This document shows positions 1-7,191 of a DNA stretch of 16,529 nucleotides, in pieces. The position numbers were made by a program, and so were the translations under genes. How positions within the stretch are numbered: position 1 is the first letter of the stretch; every line of letters begins with the position of its first letter. Under the pieces are notes generated by a model that was given only the letters and a program-made list of their open reading frames with translations, was not told the origin of the DNA and searched no databases. This DNA is from an uncultured Bacteroides sp. (lineage in GTDB: Bacteria; Bacteroidota; Bacteroidia; Bacteroidales; Bacteroidaceae), in assembly GCA_947071285.1 (NCBI GenBank), contig CAMTFK010000093.1:1-16529 (forward strand), read 5' to 3'.

Positions 1-45
1 TATTTTCTAAATATTCCCAAAGATAATGCAAACCGAAAGCAGTAC

Positions 46-65
46 AAAATAAGCTTGCTTATTTT
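46..65. terminator. AT-rich palindrome, possible terminator of an upstream gene
   Basis: Nine-base arms AAAATAAGC and GCTTATTTT are separated by TT, and the right arm runs on into further T residues. On the plus strand this could form an A/T-rich hairpin with a T tail that ends a gene lying left of the window. With only a TT centre the realistic loop is GCTTGC. It could equally be a protein-binding palindrome, because a second palindrome with the same GCTTGC core lies at 451-468. Confidence 0.35.
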
Positions 66-76
66 TATTGCTGAGG

Positions 77-436
77 TGCAGCTTATCTTAATCAAAGGTT
101 ATTCAAATAGGGGATAGCTGCCAAACTAAAAAATGTAAAGCCAACTAATCCGATTGCAAAAATAGCGGAATAGATGAGAATAAGCTTCTTCGTTGAGAAT
201 TATCGGGTTATAGAATAGTGCAAACGTTTGCAAACATCCATTGACCTTGCATTTGAATGGGCGTCGCACGTTGCTTTTTTGCGAGACGCTTTGTTTCCAG
301 ATGAAACTGTCGGGACTGCATAGATTCCCGGAAGTAAATATAAAACGGTTGACTAAGCTTTCAGTCGTTATAAATATTAACTGCGATGCCCCCCTTCTAT
401 AAGGACTTTTGTTATCTTTAGATAAGATAAGCTGCA
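77..436. repeat. 360-bp segment bounded by a 14-bp perfect inverted repeat
   Basis: TGCAGCTTATCTTA at 77-90 is the exact reverse complement of TAAGATAAGCTGCA at 423-436. The match stops abruptly on both sides. The enclosed segment has no convincing gene: the minus-strand reading frame that fills it resembles no family I know. It does hold a 14-bp palindrome (219-232). Size and arm length fit either an invertible promoter segment of the kind Bacteroides uses for phase variation, or a small non-autonomous mobile element. No recombinase gene is in the window and no target-site duplication is visible next to the arms. Confidence 0.5.
219..232. promoter_or_regulatory. LacI/GalR-type operator-like palindrome
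   Basis: TGCAAACGTTTGCA is a perfect 14-bp palindrome with a central CG, the form typical of LacI-family operators. A near copy with one base changed (TGCAATCGTTTGCA) lies upstream of the SusC gene at 15356-15369. No LacI-type regulator is encoded in the window, so the cognate protein is unknown. The call rests on operator form only. Confidence 0.4.
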
Positions 437-450
437 TTTCGGCATAACTT

Positions 451-468
451 TTTCATGCTTGCATGAAA
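451..468. promoter_or_regulatory. Palindrome upstream of the AAA-ATPase promoter
   Basis: TTTCATGC and GCATGAAA form 8-base arms around TT. The element ends 20 bp before the candidate -7 box at 489-496, so it covers the place where a -33 element would lie. This is the position expected of an operator for the 558-2318 gene. Which protein might bind is unknown. Confidence 0.35.
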
Positions 469-488
469 GTACTGCACTCAATTTGCAT

Positions 489-496
489 TATCTTTG
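489..496 (+). promoter_or_regulatory. Candidate Bacteroides -7 box (TATCTTTG) for the AAA-ATPase gene
   Basis: TATCTTTG fits the Bacteroides -7 consensus TAnnTTTG. It would give a start near 503 and a leader of about 55 bases. No good TTTG -33 element is seen at the usual 19-21 bp spacing; that position is occupied by the 451-468 palindrome. The gene has a strong Shine-Dalgarno, AGGAGG at 545-550, seven bases before the ATG, which is uncommon in Bacteroides. Confidence 0.4.
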
Positions 497-557
497 TGTC
501 GTTATCCCGTCATAAAGCGACGGATTAAATATCCCAAAAACAGCAGGAGGACGTAAT

Positions 558-2318
558 ATGAACCCATTAGAATACTTAGTACCCGGCAGAAAGAGACTTC
601 CCTACGGCATGATGAACTTTGCGGTCATCCGCCGTGAAGACTATTATTATGTGGATAAAACCCGCTTCATCCCCATGATAGAGCAGGCGGACCGCTTTTT
701 CTTCTTCATCCGTCCGCGCCGTTTCGGGAAGAGCCTGACGCTGAACGTGCTGCAACATTACTACGATGTGCGTACCCGCGACAAGTTCGACGACCTCTTT
801 GGCGACCTCTACATCGGGCAGCATCCCACACCGAGTCGTAACACTTATCTTGTGCTCTATCTCAATTTCTCCGGCATCACCGGTGCACTGAACGACTATC
901 GCAAAGGGCTGGATGAGCACTGCCAAATTCGCTTCGACTTTTTCTGCGAAGTCTATGCCGACCTTCTGCCGGAAGGCATCAGGGATCGGCTGGACGAGAA
1001 GGACGGAGCCGTCAACCAATTAGACTATCTGATTTCGGAATGCGAACGTGCCGGACAGAAGGTGTACCTCTTTATCGACGAGTACGACCACTTCACCAAC
1101 GCCATTCTCTCCGACCCCGAAAGCCTGCACCGCTACACCAACGAAACGCATGGCGAGGGTTATCTGCGCGCCTTCTTCAACAAAGTGAAAGCAGGAACCT
1201 ATTCCAGCATCGAGCGCTGTTTCATTACCGGTGTAAGCCCCGTGACGATGGACGACCTCACCAGCGGCTTCAACATCGGAACCAACTATTCCCTCTCACC
1301 GGACTTCAACCAAATGATGGGTTTCACAGAAGAAGAAGTGCGCGAAATGCTGACCTACTATTCTACCACCAGCCCCTTCAATCATACCATTGACGAACTG
1401 ATAGAGATAATGAAGCCGTGGTATGATAACTATTGCTTCGCGCAGGAATGTTACGGCGAAACCACGATGTATAACTCCAACATGGTGCTTTATTTCGTCA
1501 AGAACTACATCTCGCGTGGCAAAGCACCGCTAAGCATGGTGGAAGAGAACATCCGTATCGACTACGAGAAACTACGCATGCTCATCCGTAAGGACAAGGA
1601 GTTTGCCCACGACGCCTCAGTCATTCAAACCCTCGTGAGCCAGGGCTTCATCACCGGCGAACTGAAGAGTGGCTTCCCTGCCTCCGGCATCACCAATCCC
1701 GATAATTTCGTGAGCTTGCTCTACTATTTCGGCATGCTCACCATCAACGGCATGCACCGGGGAAAGACCAAACTCATCATCCCCAATCTGGTAGTTCAGG
1801 AACAACTCTATACCTATCTGTTAAGCACCTACAACGAAGCTGACCTCAGTTTCAGCAGCTACGAAAAGAGTGAACTGGCAAGTCAGCTCGCTTACGATGG
1901 CAACTGGCAAGCCTACTTCGACTACATTGCCGACTGCCTGAAGACCTACGCCTCGCAGCGCGACAAGCAGAAGGGCGAGTTCTTCGTGCATGGCTTCACC
2001 CTTGCCATGACTGCACAGAACCGTTTCTACCGTCCCATCTCCGAGCAAGATACGCAGGCGGGTTATGTCGATATTTTCCTCTGTCCGATGCTGGACATCT
2101 ACTCCGACATGACGCACAGCTACATTGTAGAGTTGAAGTATGCCAAGTACAAAGACCCCGAAACCCGTGTGGAGGAACTGCGTCAGGAGGCTATCGCACA
2201 AGCCAACCGCTACGCTGATACCGATACGGTGAAACGTGCCATCGGCAGCACCCGGCTGCATAAGATTGTGGTGGTGTATAAAGGCATGGAAATGCGGGTG
2301 TGCGAAGAAATACAGTAG
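558..2318 (+). CDS. AAA-ATPase_like / PD-(D/E)XK nuclease-fold protein (DUF1703 type)
   Basis: This 586-residue cytoplasmic protein has no signal peptide or membrane segment. Residues 15-280 form an AAA-ATPase_like domain: a Walker A region of the RPRRFGKS form at 52-59, Walker B LFIDEYD at 171-177, and a sensor-like FITGVSP at 222-228. Residues about 475-575 carry the PD-(D/E)XK signature GYVDIFL (Asp504) followed by IVELKYAK (Glu525, Lys527). The two-domain order and length are normal for this family, which is abundant in Bacteroides and other anaerobes. Its biological role is not established; defence, mobile-element and nucleic-acid roles are all inferences from the folds. The start is set by an ATG with a strong AGGAGG seven bases upstream. 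The HTCS gene begins 26 bp after its stop, so co-transcription is possible, but it is not a normal part of a galactan locus. The fold assignment is secure; the function is not. Confidence 0.9.
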   Translation: MNPLEYLVPGRKRLPYGMMNFAVIRREDYYYVDKTRFIPMIEQADRFFFFIRPRRFGKSLTLNVLQHYYDVRTRDKFDDLFGDLYIGQHPTPSRNTYLVLYLNFSGITGALNDYRKGLDEHCQIRFDFFCEVYADLLPEGIRDRLDEKDGAVNQLDYLISECERAGQKVYLFIDEYDHFTNAILSDPESLHRYTNETHGEGYLRAFFNKVKAGTYSSIERCFITGVSPVTMDDLTSGFNIGTNYSLSPDFNQMMGFTEEEVREMLTYYSTTSPFNHTIDELIEIMKPWYDNYCFAQECYGETTMYNSNMVLYFVKNYISRGKAPLSMVEENIRIDYEKLRMLIRKDKEFAHDASVIQTLVSQGFITGELKSGFPASGITNPDNFVSLLYYFGMLTINGMHRGKTKLIIPNLVVQEQLYTYLLSTYNEADLSFSSYEKSELASQLAYDGNWQAYFDYIADCLKTYASQRDKQKGEFFVHGFTLAMTAQNRFYRPISEQDTQAGYVDIFLCPMLDIYSDMTHSYIVELKYAKYKDPETRVEELRQEAIAQANRYADTDTVKRAIGSTRLHKIVVVYKGMEMRVCEEIQ

Positions 2319-2344
2319 TCCGGACCTTTAACGTAACCCGGCAT

Positions 2345-5300
2345 ATGCACAGACCAGTTCTTTTTCTTTTCATTCTGTTACAGATATGGCTTCCTTGCAC
2401 TCTGGCGGGGCAGAAGTCCGATTACAGGCTGTTTGATAATGTCAGTCTGGGGACGGAAGCCTCCGTCATCAGTTGCTTCCTGCAAGACACGCAAGGACTG
2501 ATATGGATAGGTTCCAACAAAGGACTGTTCAGTTACGACGGCTATTCCTCACAACCGCATTTCACTTTCGGTGAGCGCAGCAATACGCGCATTTATTGCG
2601 GTACGGTGGTGGACAGCACCTATCTTTATATAGGTGCGGATAATGGCTTGCTGATTTATAACTACCGGACAGACACTTACCAAGAACCGGAAGCGGACTT
2701 CCCGACCGACATCCGCACACTGGCATTGCGTGACGGCGTGCTGTGGCTGGGGACACTAAACGGCCTCTATACCTACTCACCGGAAACCCGGCAACTCTCC
2801 GCCATCACCGAAGGACTTCCGCACCAGACCATTTATTCCATTATCCGCGCCTCGGACGATAACCTCTACATTGGCACGTACAACGGCTGTTGCCGCTACA
2901 TCCCCGCCACCGGACGCTTTGAAACCATAGACCTGCCCGTCACCCGTGGCCGAAGCAACCAGTTTGTCAATTCACTTCTGGAAGATACCGCACGCGGTTG
3001 CATCTGGATAGGCACAGAAGGATGTCTTTTCAAATACACCCCTGCCGACGGGCATACACAGCGGATAGATGCTTTCCATGATAACTCTGTCAAGTCTCTG
3101 GCACTGGACGGGAACGGTCAATTGCTGGTAGGCACCGATAATGGTCTGTACGTCTATCAGGAGGACGAGCCCCTGTTGCACGTTGTTCATGACTCCCGAA
3201 ACCTCCAGTCCCTTTCTAACAATATCATCTGGACCATCTTTGCCGACCGCGAGCATAACGTCTGGCTGGGTACGGATTACGGCATCTCCATGTCCCGCCA
3301 TAACAGTGTGTTGCGTCACATCCCTATCTCGCAGATTACCGGAACAGGGGAGGGCAACCAGTTCTATTCCATGCTGCGCGATACGCACGGAACTTATTGG
3401 TTTGGCGGCACCAACGGCCTCATTCGCTTCACCGCTCTTATGGATGGGGAACAGGGCGTTGCCTGGTACAAGATGGGAGACCGGAAATATCCTTTATCCC
3501 ACAACCGGGTACGCCATCTTTACGAAGACCGTGAACAACAACTCTGGGTGGCTACGGATGGCAGCATCAGTCGTTACGACCCGGCGAAACGCCAGTTTAT
3601 ACATTATAACATAGTGGACAGCACCCGCCGCTACAATACCAATTGGACGTATAGCCTTTTTGAAGACCATGACGGGCAACTTTGGATAGCTACCTGTCTT
3701 GGTGGCATCTTTGTGGTAGATAAGGAAAACCTCATGCGTTCTTCCGGCGGACTCTACATGGCGGAGAAGACTTATTCCATCCACAACGGCCTGTCCGGCA
3801 TGTTCATCAATCAGATGATTCCCGACCAAGAAGGGAATGTATGGGCATTGCTCTATAACAGTCCCAACAGCATCGAAAAGATAAATCCCCGTACCGGCGA
3901 AGTCACCCATATTGCCGCCGGTGAACTGAAAGGCGAGCATACTCCCAACTTTATCCTTTGTGCCGAAGACGGCTACATATGGATAGGTTTCCCCGGTGGA
4001 GTGATGCGCGTGACTCCCGAAAACGACAGTATCCACATGTTGCCATTTGATGCCTATAATCATTATGAAGTGCTTTCCATGGCCGAAGCCGACGGCCGCA
4101 TCTGGATCTCTACCACAGATGGTTTCTGGGTAGCTGACCAGCAGACTCTGGAAGTCCGCCGACTGAATATCACCGACAAGCGTTTCACCAGCATGTTCTT
4201 TGATAAGACAAGTGGAGAACTCTATCTGGGCACCGCAGACGGTTTTGCCATCTCCTCACCCGAGGCCTTGCTGGCGGAACACCTTGAACAGCCTTTGATA
4301 TTGACCGCCCTTTACGTCAATAATCAACTTTACCAGTCTGGGGCGGGGCAGGCGCTTGATGCAGTGCAATCTGTACAAAGCATCCGCTACTCACAGCGTA
4401 TAAATCTAGACTACGACCAGAACAATCTTGCTTTTGAACTCTCCGACCTGCCTTATTCCCTTGAAGAGAAAAGTAAACTGTTGTATCGCCTGGAAGGTGT
4501 GGACCGTGAATGGAACCTGTTGAAACCGAATACGAACCGGATTACTTACAACAATTTGAGCTATGGTGACTACCGTCTGATAGTGAGTAAGCTGGATGCG
4601 CATGGCAAGCCGTCCGAAAAAACGTATGCATTGGACGTCCACATCATTCCGCCCTGGTACTACACCCCGTGGGCAAAGGCCGTTTATGTCTTGCTGTGCC
4701 TTGTCCTGATACTCTGGACAATCAACTTCTTTCGTGTGAAGAACCGTCTGAAACTGGAGCGTCTGGAGAAAGAGAAAATCCTGGAGCAGTCTCAGGCTAA
4801 GATGGAGTTCTTTACGAATCTCTCCCACGACCTGAAAACTCCGTTGAGCATGATTATCGCGCCTATCAGCAAGTTGCTGCCCGGCATCAAGGATCAGCAG
4901 GAGAAGAAACAACTGGAACAGGTGCATCGCAATGCCATGAAGTTGAATTCGCTTATCCATCAGGGGCTGGACTTCAACCGGGTGGATAGTGGAAACAATA
5001 CATTACTGATACTTTCTCAAATCGAACTGGTGTCTTTTGCGCGTGGCTTATTCACTTTGTATGCAGAGGAGAAGGCGAAAGAGAAGAAGCTGGCTTTCCA
5101 TTTCCATACCGACCGTGAAAAGATATACATACAGATGGATGCCATAAAACTGGAATCTATCTTGGATAATCTTTTATCCAATGCCGTGAAGTATACTCCG
5201 GAGGGTGGGAGTGTTACGCTTCGCCTGGAAATCCCCGGTGATGGGAAAGATGTGCATATTTCTGTTTCCGATACAGGTATCGGTGTGCCCCGTCAGGACC

Positions 5301-6373
5301 AGCCGTATATCTTCCAGCGCTTCTTCCAATCGTCTCAAACGGCGGGGAAGAAAGAAGGAACAGGTATCGGTCTTTATCTCGTAAAGACTTATACGGAACT
5401 GCATGGCGGCAGCGTGCTGCTCACTTCGGAAGAGAACAGAGGGACTACCATTATACTGAACTTACCGGTTGTGAGTTTGGAACAAATGTCTACCGACACT
5501 GTTCCAGAACCCATTGCTTCTGAAAAAAAACTTGCTCTTTCCGGTTCGGAAACAGTGACTTCCGAGGTGGAACCTGTTACTTTCCCGGCAGAACGGGCTT
5601 TGTCTGATACAGATACAGCCAGGTCGGAAGCCCCGTTGATATTGATAGTTGACGATACACCAGAAATAACTGAGTTTATTTATCAGATGTTGCATGCCAA
5701 CTATCGTTGCCGCGTGGCGGAGAACGGTAAAATAGGCGTGGAGCTTGCAATGGAATTATTGCCCGACTTGATAATTGCTGATGTCATGATGCCCGTAATG
5801 GACGGGTTTGAAATGGTGCACCGCCTTAAAAAGCACATTCCTACTTCCACTATCCCCATTATCCTGTTGACGGCTAAGAGCGACAAGAAGACGGAGCTTG
5901 AAAGTATCCAGTTGAACATCGAGGCTTTCATTCCCAAGCCCTTCGAACCGGATATTCTGCTTTCGCGTGTGCAACAATTGTTGGCTGCCCGGGAGATGCA
6001 TGAAGCGAAAGCCCGCATCGAAGCCCTTGCCGCCCCGAAGGAAATCGAAGCGGTTTCCTACGATGAGAAGTTCCTGGCAAGCATTATCCATCTGATTGAA
6101 GAACACATTTCGGACTCGGAACTGAATGTGAATGCCCTCTGCGAATGGACGAGTACGAATAACAAGCAGATGTATCGCAAGATAAAACAACTCACCGGCA
6201 TGACGCCTGTAGAATATATCAAATCCATTCGTATGAAGAAAGCCGCCATGCTGTTGAAGCAACAGAAGTTCACGGTTGCCGAGGTGATGTATATGGTTGG
6301 TTTTTCTAATCACTCTTACTTCTCCAAATGCTTTCAGGCGGAGTTCGGGGTGACGCCTAAGCAATATATTTAG
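2345..6373 (+). CDS. Hybrid two-component system sensor/regulator (HTCS), likely galactan-responsive
   Basis: This 1342-residue one-protein sensor is typical of Bacteroides polysaccharide loci. Order: signal peptide (residues 1-22); about twelve propeller blades with (L/V/I)W(I/L)G(T/S)xxG motifs to about residue 650; Y_Y_Y domain (about 690-770); membrane helix (779-796); HisKA with SHDLKTP (His828); HATPase with Asn946, DTGIG (976-980) and GTGIGL (1005-1010); an S/T/E-rich linker; receiver with Asp1103/1104, phospho-acceptor Asp1146, Thr1176 and Lys1198; and a C-terminal AraC-type DNA-binding domain (about 1240-1342). All signalling residues are intact. Known HTCS bind oligosaccharides in the periplasm and activate the adjacent SusC/enzyme genes. 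The neighbouring GH53 and GH2 genes suggest beta-1,4-galacto-oligosaccharides as the signal, which is inference. ATG 2345 is preferred because it puts the signal peptide at the N-terminus; an in-frame GTG at 2300 would overlap the upstream gene. An A8 tract (5523-5530) lies in the linker. Confidence 0.95.
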   Translation: MHRPVLFLFILLQIWLPCTLAGQKSDYRLFDNVSLGTEASVISCFLQDTQGLIWIGSNKGLFSYDGYSSQPHFTFGERSNTRIYCGTVVDSTYLYIGADNGLLIYNYRTDTYQEPEADFPTDIRTLALRDGVLWLGTLNGLYTYSPETRQLSAITEGLPHQTIYSIIRASDDNLYIGTYNGCCRYIPATGRFETIDLPVTRGRSNQFVNSLLEDTARGCIWIGTEGCLFKYTPADGHTQRIDAFHDNSVKSLALDGNGQLLVGTDNGLYVYQEDEPLLHVVHDSRNLQSLSNNIIWTIFADREHNVWLGTDYGISMSRHNSVLRHIPISQITGTGEGNQFYSMLRDTHGTYWFGGTNGLIRFTALMDGEQGVAWYKMGDRKYPLSHNRVRHLYEDREQQLWVATDGSISRYDPAKRQFIHYNIVDSTRRYNTNWTYSLFEDHDGQLWIATCLGGIFVVDKENLMRSSGGLYMAEKTYSIHNGLSGMFINQMIPDQEGNVWALLYNSPNSIEKINPRTGEVTHIAAGELKGEHTPNFILCAEDGYIWIGFPGGVMRVTPENDSIHMLPFDAYNHYEVLSMAEADGRIWISTTDGFWVADQQTLEVRRLNITDKRFTSMFFDKTSGELYLGTADGFAISSPEALLAEHLEQPLILTALYVNNQLYQSGAGQALDAVQSVQSIRYSQRINLDYDQNNLAFELSDLPYSLEEKSKLLYRLEGVDREWNLLKPNTNRITYNNLSYGDYRLIVSKLDAHGKPSEKTYALDVHIIPPWYYTPWAKAVYVLLCLVLILWTINFFRVKNRLKLERLEKEKILEQSQAKMEFFTNLSHDLKTPLSMIIAPISKLLPGIKDQQEKKQLEQVHRNAMKLNSLIHQGLDFNRVDSGNNTLLILSQIELVSFARGLFTLYAEEKAKEKKLAFHFHTDREKIYIQMDAIKLESILDNLLSNAVKYTPEGGSVTLRLEIPGDGKDVHISVSDTGIGVPRQDQPYIFQRFFQSSQTAGKKEGTGIGLYLVKTYTELHGGSVLLTSEENRGTTIILNLPVVSLEQMSTDTVPEPIASEKKLALSGSETVTSEVEPVTFPAERALSDTDTARSEAPLILIVDDTPEITEFIYQMLHANYRCRVAENGKIGVELAMELLPDLIIADVMMPVMDGFEMVHRLKKHIPTSTIPIILLTAKSDKKTELESIQLNIEAFIPKPFEPDILLSRVQQLLAAREMHEAKARIEALAAPKEIEAVSYDEKFLASIIHLIEEHISDSELNVNALCEWTSTNNKQMYRKIKQLTGMTPVEYIKSIRMKKAAMLLKQQKFTVAEVMYMVGFSNHSYFSKCFQAEFGVTPKQYI

Positions 6374-6378
6374 TTCGG

Positions 6379-6488
6379 TTTTGCCAACTTTTTGCCACCG
6401 TAGTGGCAAAGTTTTGCCAAGCCTATGGCAAAGTCTTGCCAATGCGATGGCAAAAGTTTGCCACTGAGGTGGCAAGGAATTGGCAAAG
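6379..6488. repeat. Array A: ten phased 11-bp units, four hairpins inside a closing stem
   Basis: Ten consecutive 11-bp units each carry TTGCCA (F: starts 6381, 6392, 6414, 6436, 6458) or TGGCAA (R: starts 6404, 6426, 6448, 6470, 6481). The order FFRFRFRFRR is its own reverse complement. Four hairpins form (arms 6391-6398/6403-6410, 6413-6419/6426-6432, 6436-6441/6448-6453, 6458-6464/6469-6475), enclosed by TTTGCCAA (6380-6387) with TTGGCAAA (6480-6487). The array fills almost the whole gap between the convergent stops of the HTCS and PepSY-like genes, so a two-way terminator or 3'-end stabiliser is the simplest role. The exact phasing is not needed for that. Confidence 0.85.
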
Positions 6489-6983
6489 TTAAGAGTTCAG
6501 GAACACCTCGGCTCCCAGCAGATTATTGAAGTAAGTGGCATTCCGTTCGTCTTCCAGACTTCCGTCGGGGGTGAATAATAGTTGGTATCTGGTTTGTGTA
6601 TTCGCCATCCCCACTATTACGGAAATCACCGATTGTTTTTCAGGAAACTGAACTAATGTCACATCTTGCACCATTCCGTCGGAATACTGGCTGGCGGCGA
6701 ATGCATTGTAAACTGCGGGAGGCACTTCATCCATAGTCTCCCAGTCAGTCTGCTTCATTGCCCACGAGGCATTGGCATTGAACCAGACCTTGGTGTCGAA
6801 GCCATTCAACATAAAGTCTGCCACATAATACGCTTCATCCCGAGTCCAGGCGACGTCCTTAGCTTCGGGATACATCTTTTTTAAAGCTTCCTGTACATTG
6901 ACAGGAGCATAGTCGGCAAAAACCGGAACTGATGCCAGAAACATCAGAAGCAGGAAAGAAAACTTCAGCTTGTTCATACTCAT
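6489..6983 (-). CDS. Small periplasmic PepSY-like protein
   Basis: This 164-residue protein has a clear signal peptide (MNKLKFSFLLLMFLASVPVFA, cleavage after Ala23). The mature part fits the Bacteroidetes PepSY-like family (formerly DUF2874, annotated as beta-lactamase-inhibitor-like): an amphipathic helix then strands, as in VQEALKKMYPEAKDVAW (about 30-46), followed by a weaker second copy (about 98-150). Proteins of this type are periplasmic; their ligand is usually unknown and the inhibitor label is structural only. The gene faces the HTCS convergently, with the TTGCCA array between the stops, and diverges from the glycosidase gene at 7192. ATG 6983 is given as the start, with ATG 6977 an equal alternative (MNKLKF). 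No TAnnTTTG box was found on its upstream strand. Family call is moderately secure; role unknown. Confidence 0.8.
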   Translation of the reverse strand: MSMNKLKFSFLLLMFLASVPVFADYAPVNVQEALKKMYPEAKDVAWTRDEAYYVADFMLNGFDTKVWFNANASWAMKQTDWETMDEVPPAVYNAFAASQYSDGMVQDVTLVQFPEKQSVISVIVGMANTQTRYQLLFTPDGSLEDERNATYFNNLLGAEVFLNS

Positions 6984-7130
6984 AAATCTTTTAGGTTAGG
7001 TCTTGAAAAATGCTTTTGTAGAGAACGGCATTTCGTGCCTTTTGTTTGCTCATTTAACACAAATCGTTCTCACAAAGTGTTCTACGGTCGTTTCATGTCT
7101 CAATATTATCCTTTTATGTCCGAAATATAC

Positions 7131-7161
7131 TTTCGTGAATCTCTCTTCTCCGTTACTTTTG
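7131..7161 (+). promoter_or_regulatory. Candidate promoter of the enzyme operon
   Basis: TACTTTTG at 7154-7161 matches the Bacteroides -7 consensus TAnnTTTG. TTTC at 7131-7134 lies 19 bp upstream where the -33 TTTG is expected (one mismatch). Transcription would start near 7168, giving a leader of about 24 bases to ATG 7192. The rest of the 208-bp divergent gap (6984-7191) shows no further recognisable element. Confidence 0.5.
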
Positions 7162-7191
7162 CCAACAGAAAACCAACTTTAATTTGATGAC

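Noticed and set aside
261..289. Imperfect hairpin GCGTCGCA / TGCGAGACGC with nearby T residues
   Set aside because: The stem needs a two-base bulge and there is no gene immediately upstream in the window for it to terminate. It was not strong enough to list as a feature.
126..437. 103-residue reading frame on the minus strand
   Set aside because: It fills the segment between the inverted repeats, has no recognisable domain or signal, and begins inside the repeat arm without a promoter or ribosome-binding site. Treated as chance.
2300..2344. Upstream GTG start for the HTCS
   Set aside because: It overlaps the AAA-ATPase gene, is not ATG and would put 15 residues ahead of a normal signal peptide. 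ATG 2345 is better.
5756..6475. 239-residue minus-strand reading frame beneath the HTCS
   Set aside because: It is a shadow of the receiver/AraC coding region, which has strong protein-level evidence in the plus frame.
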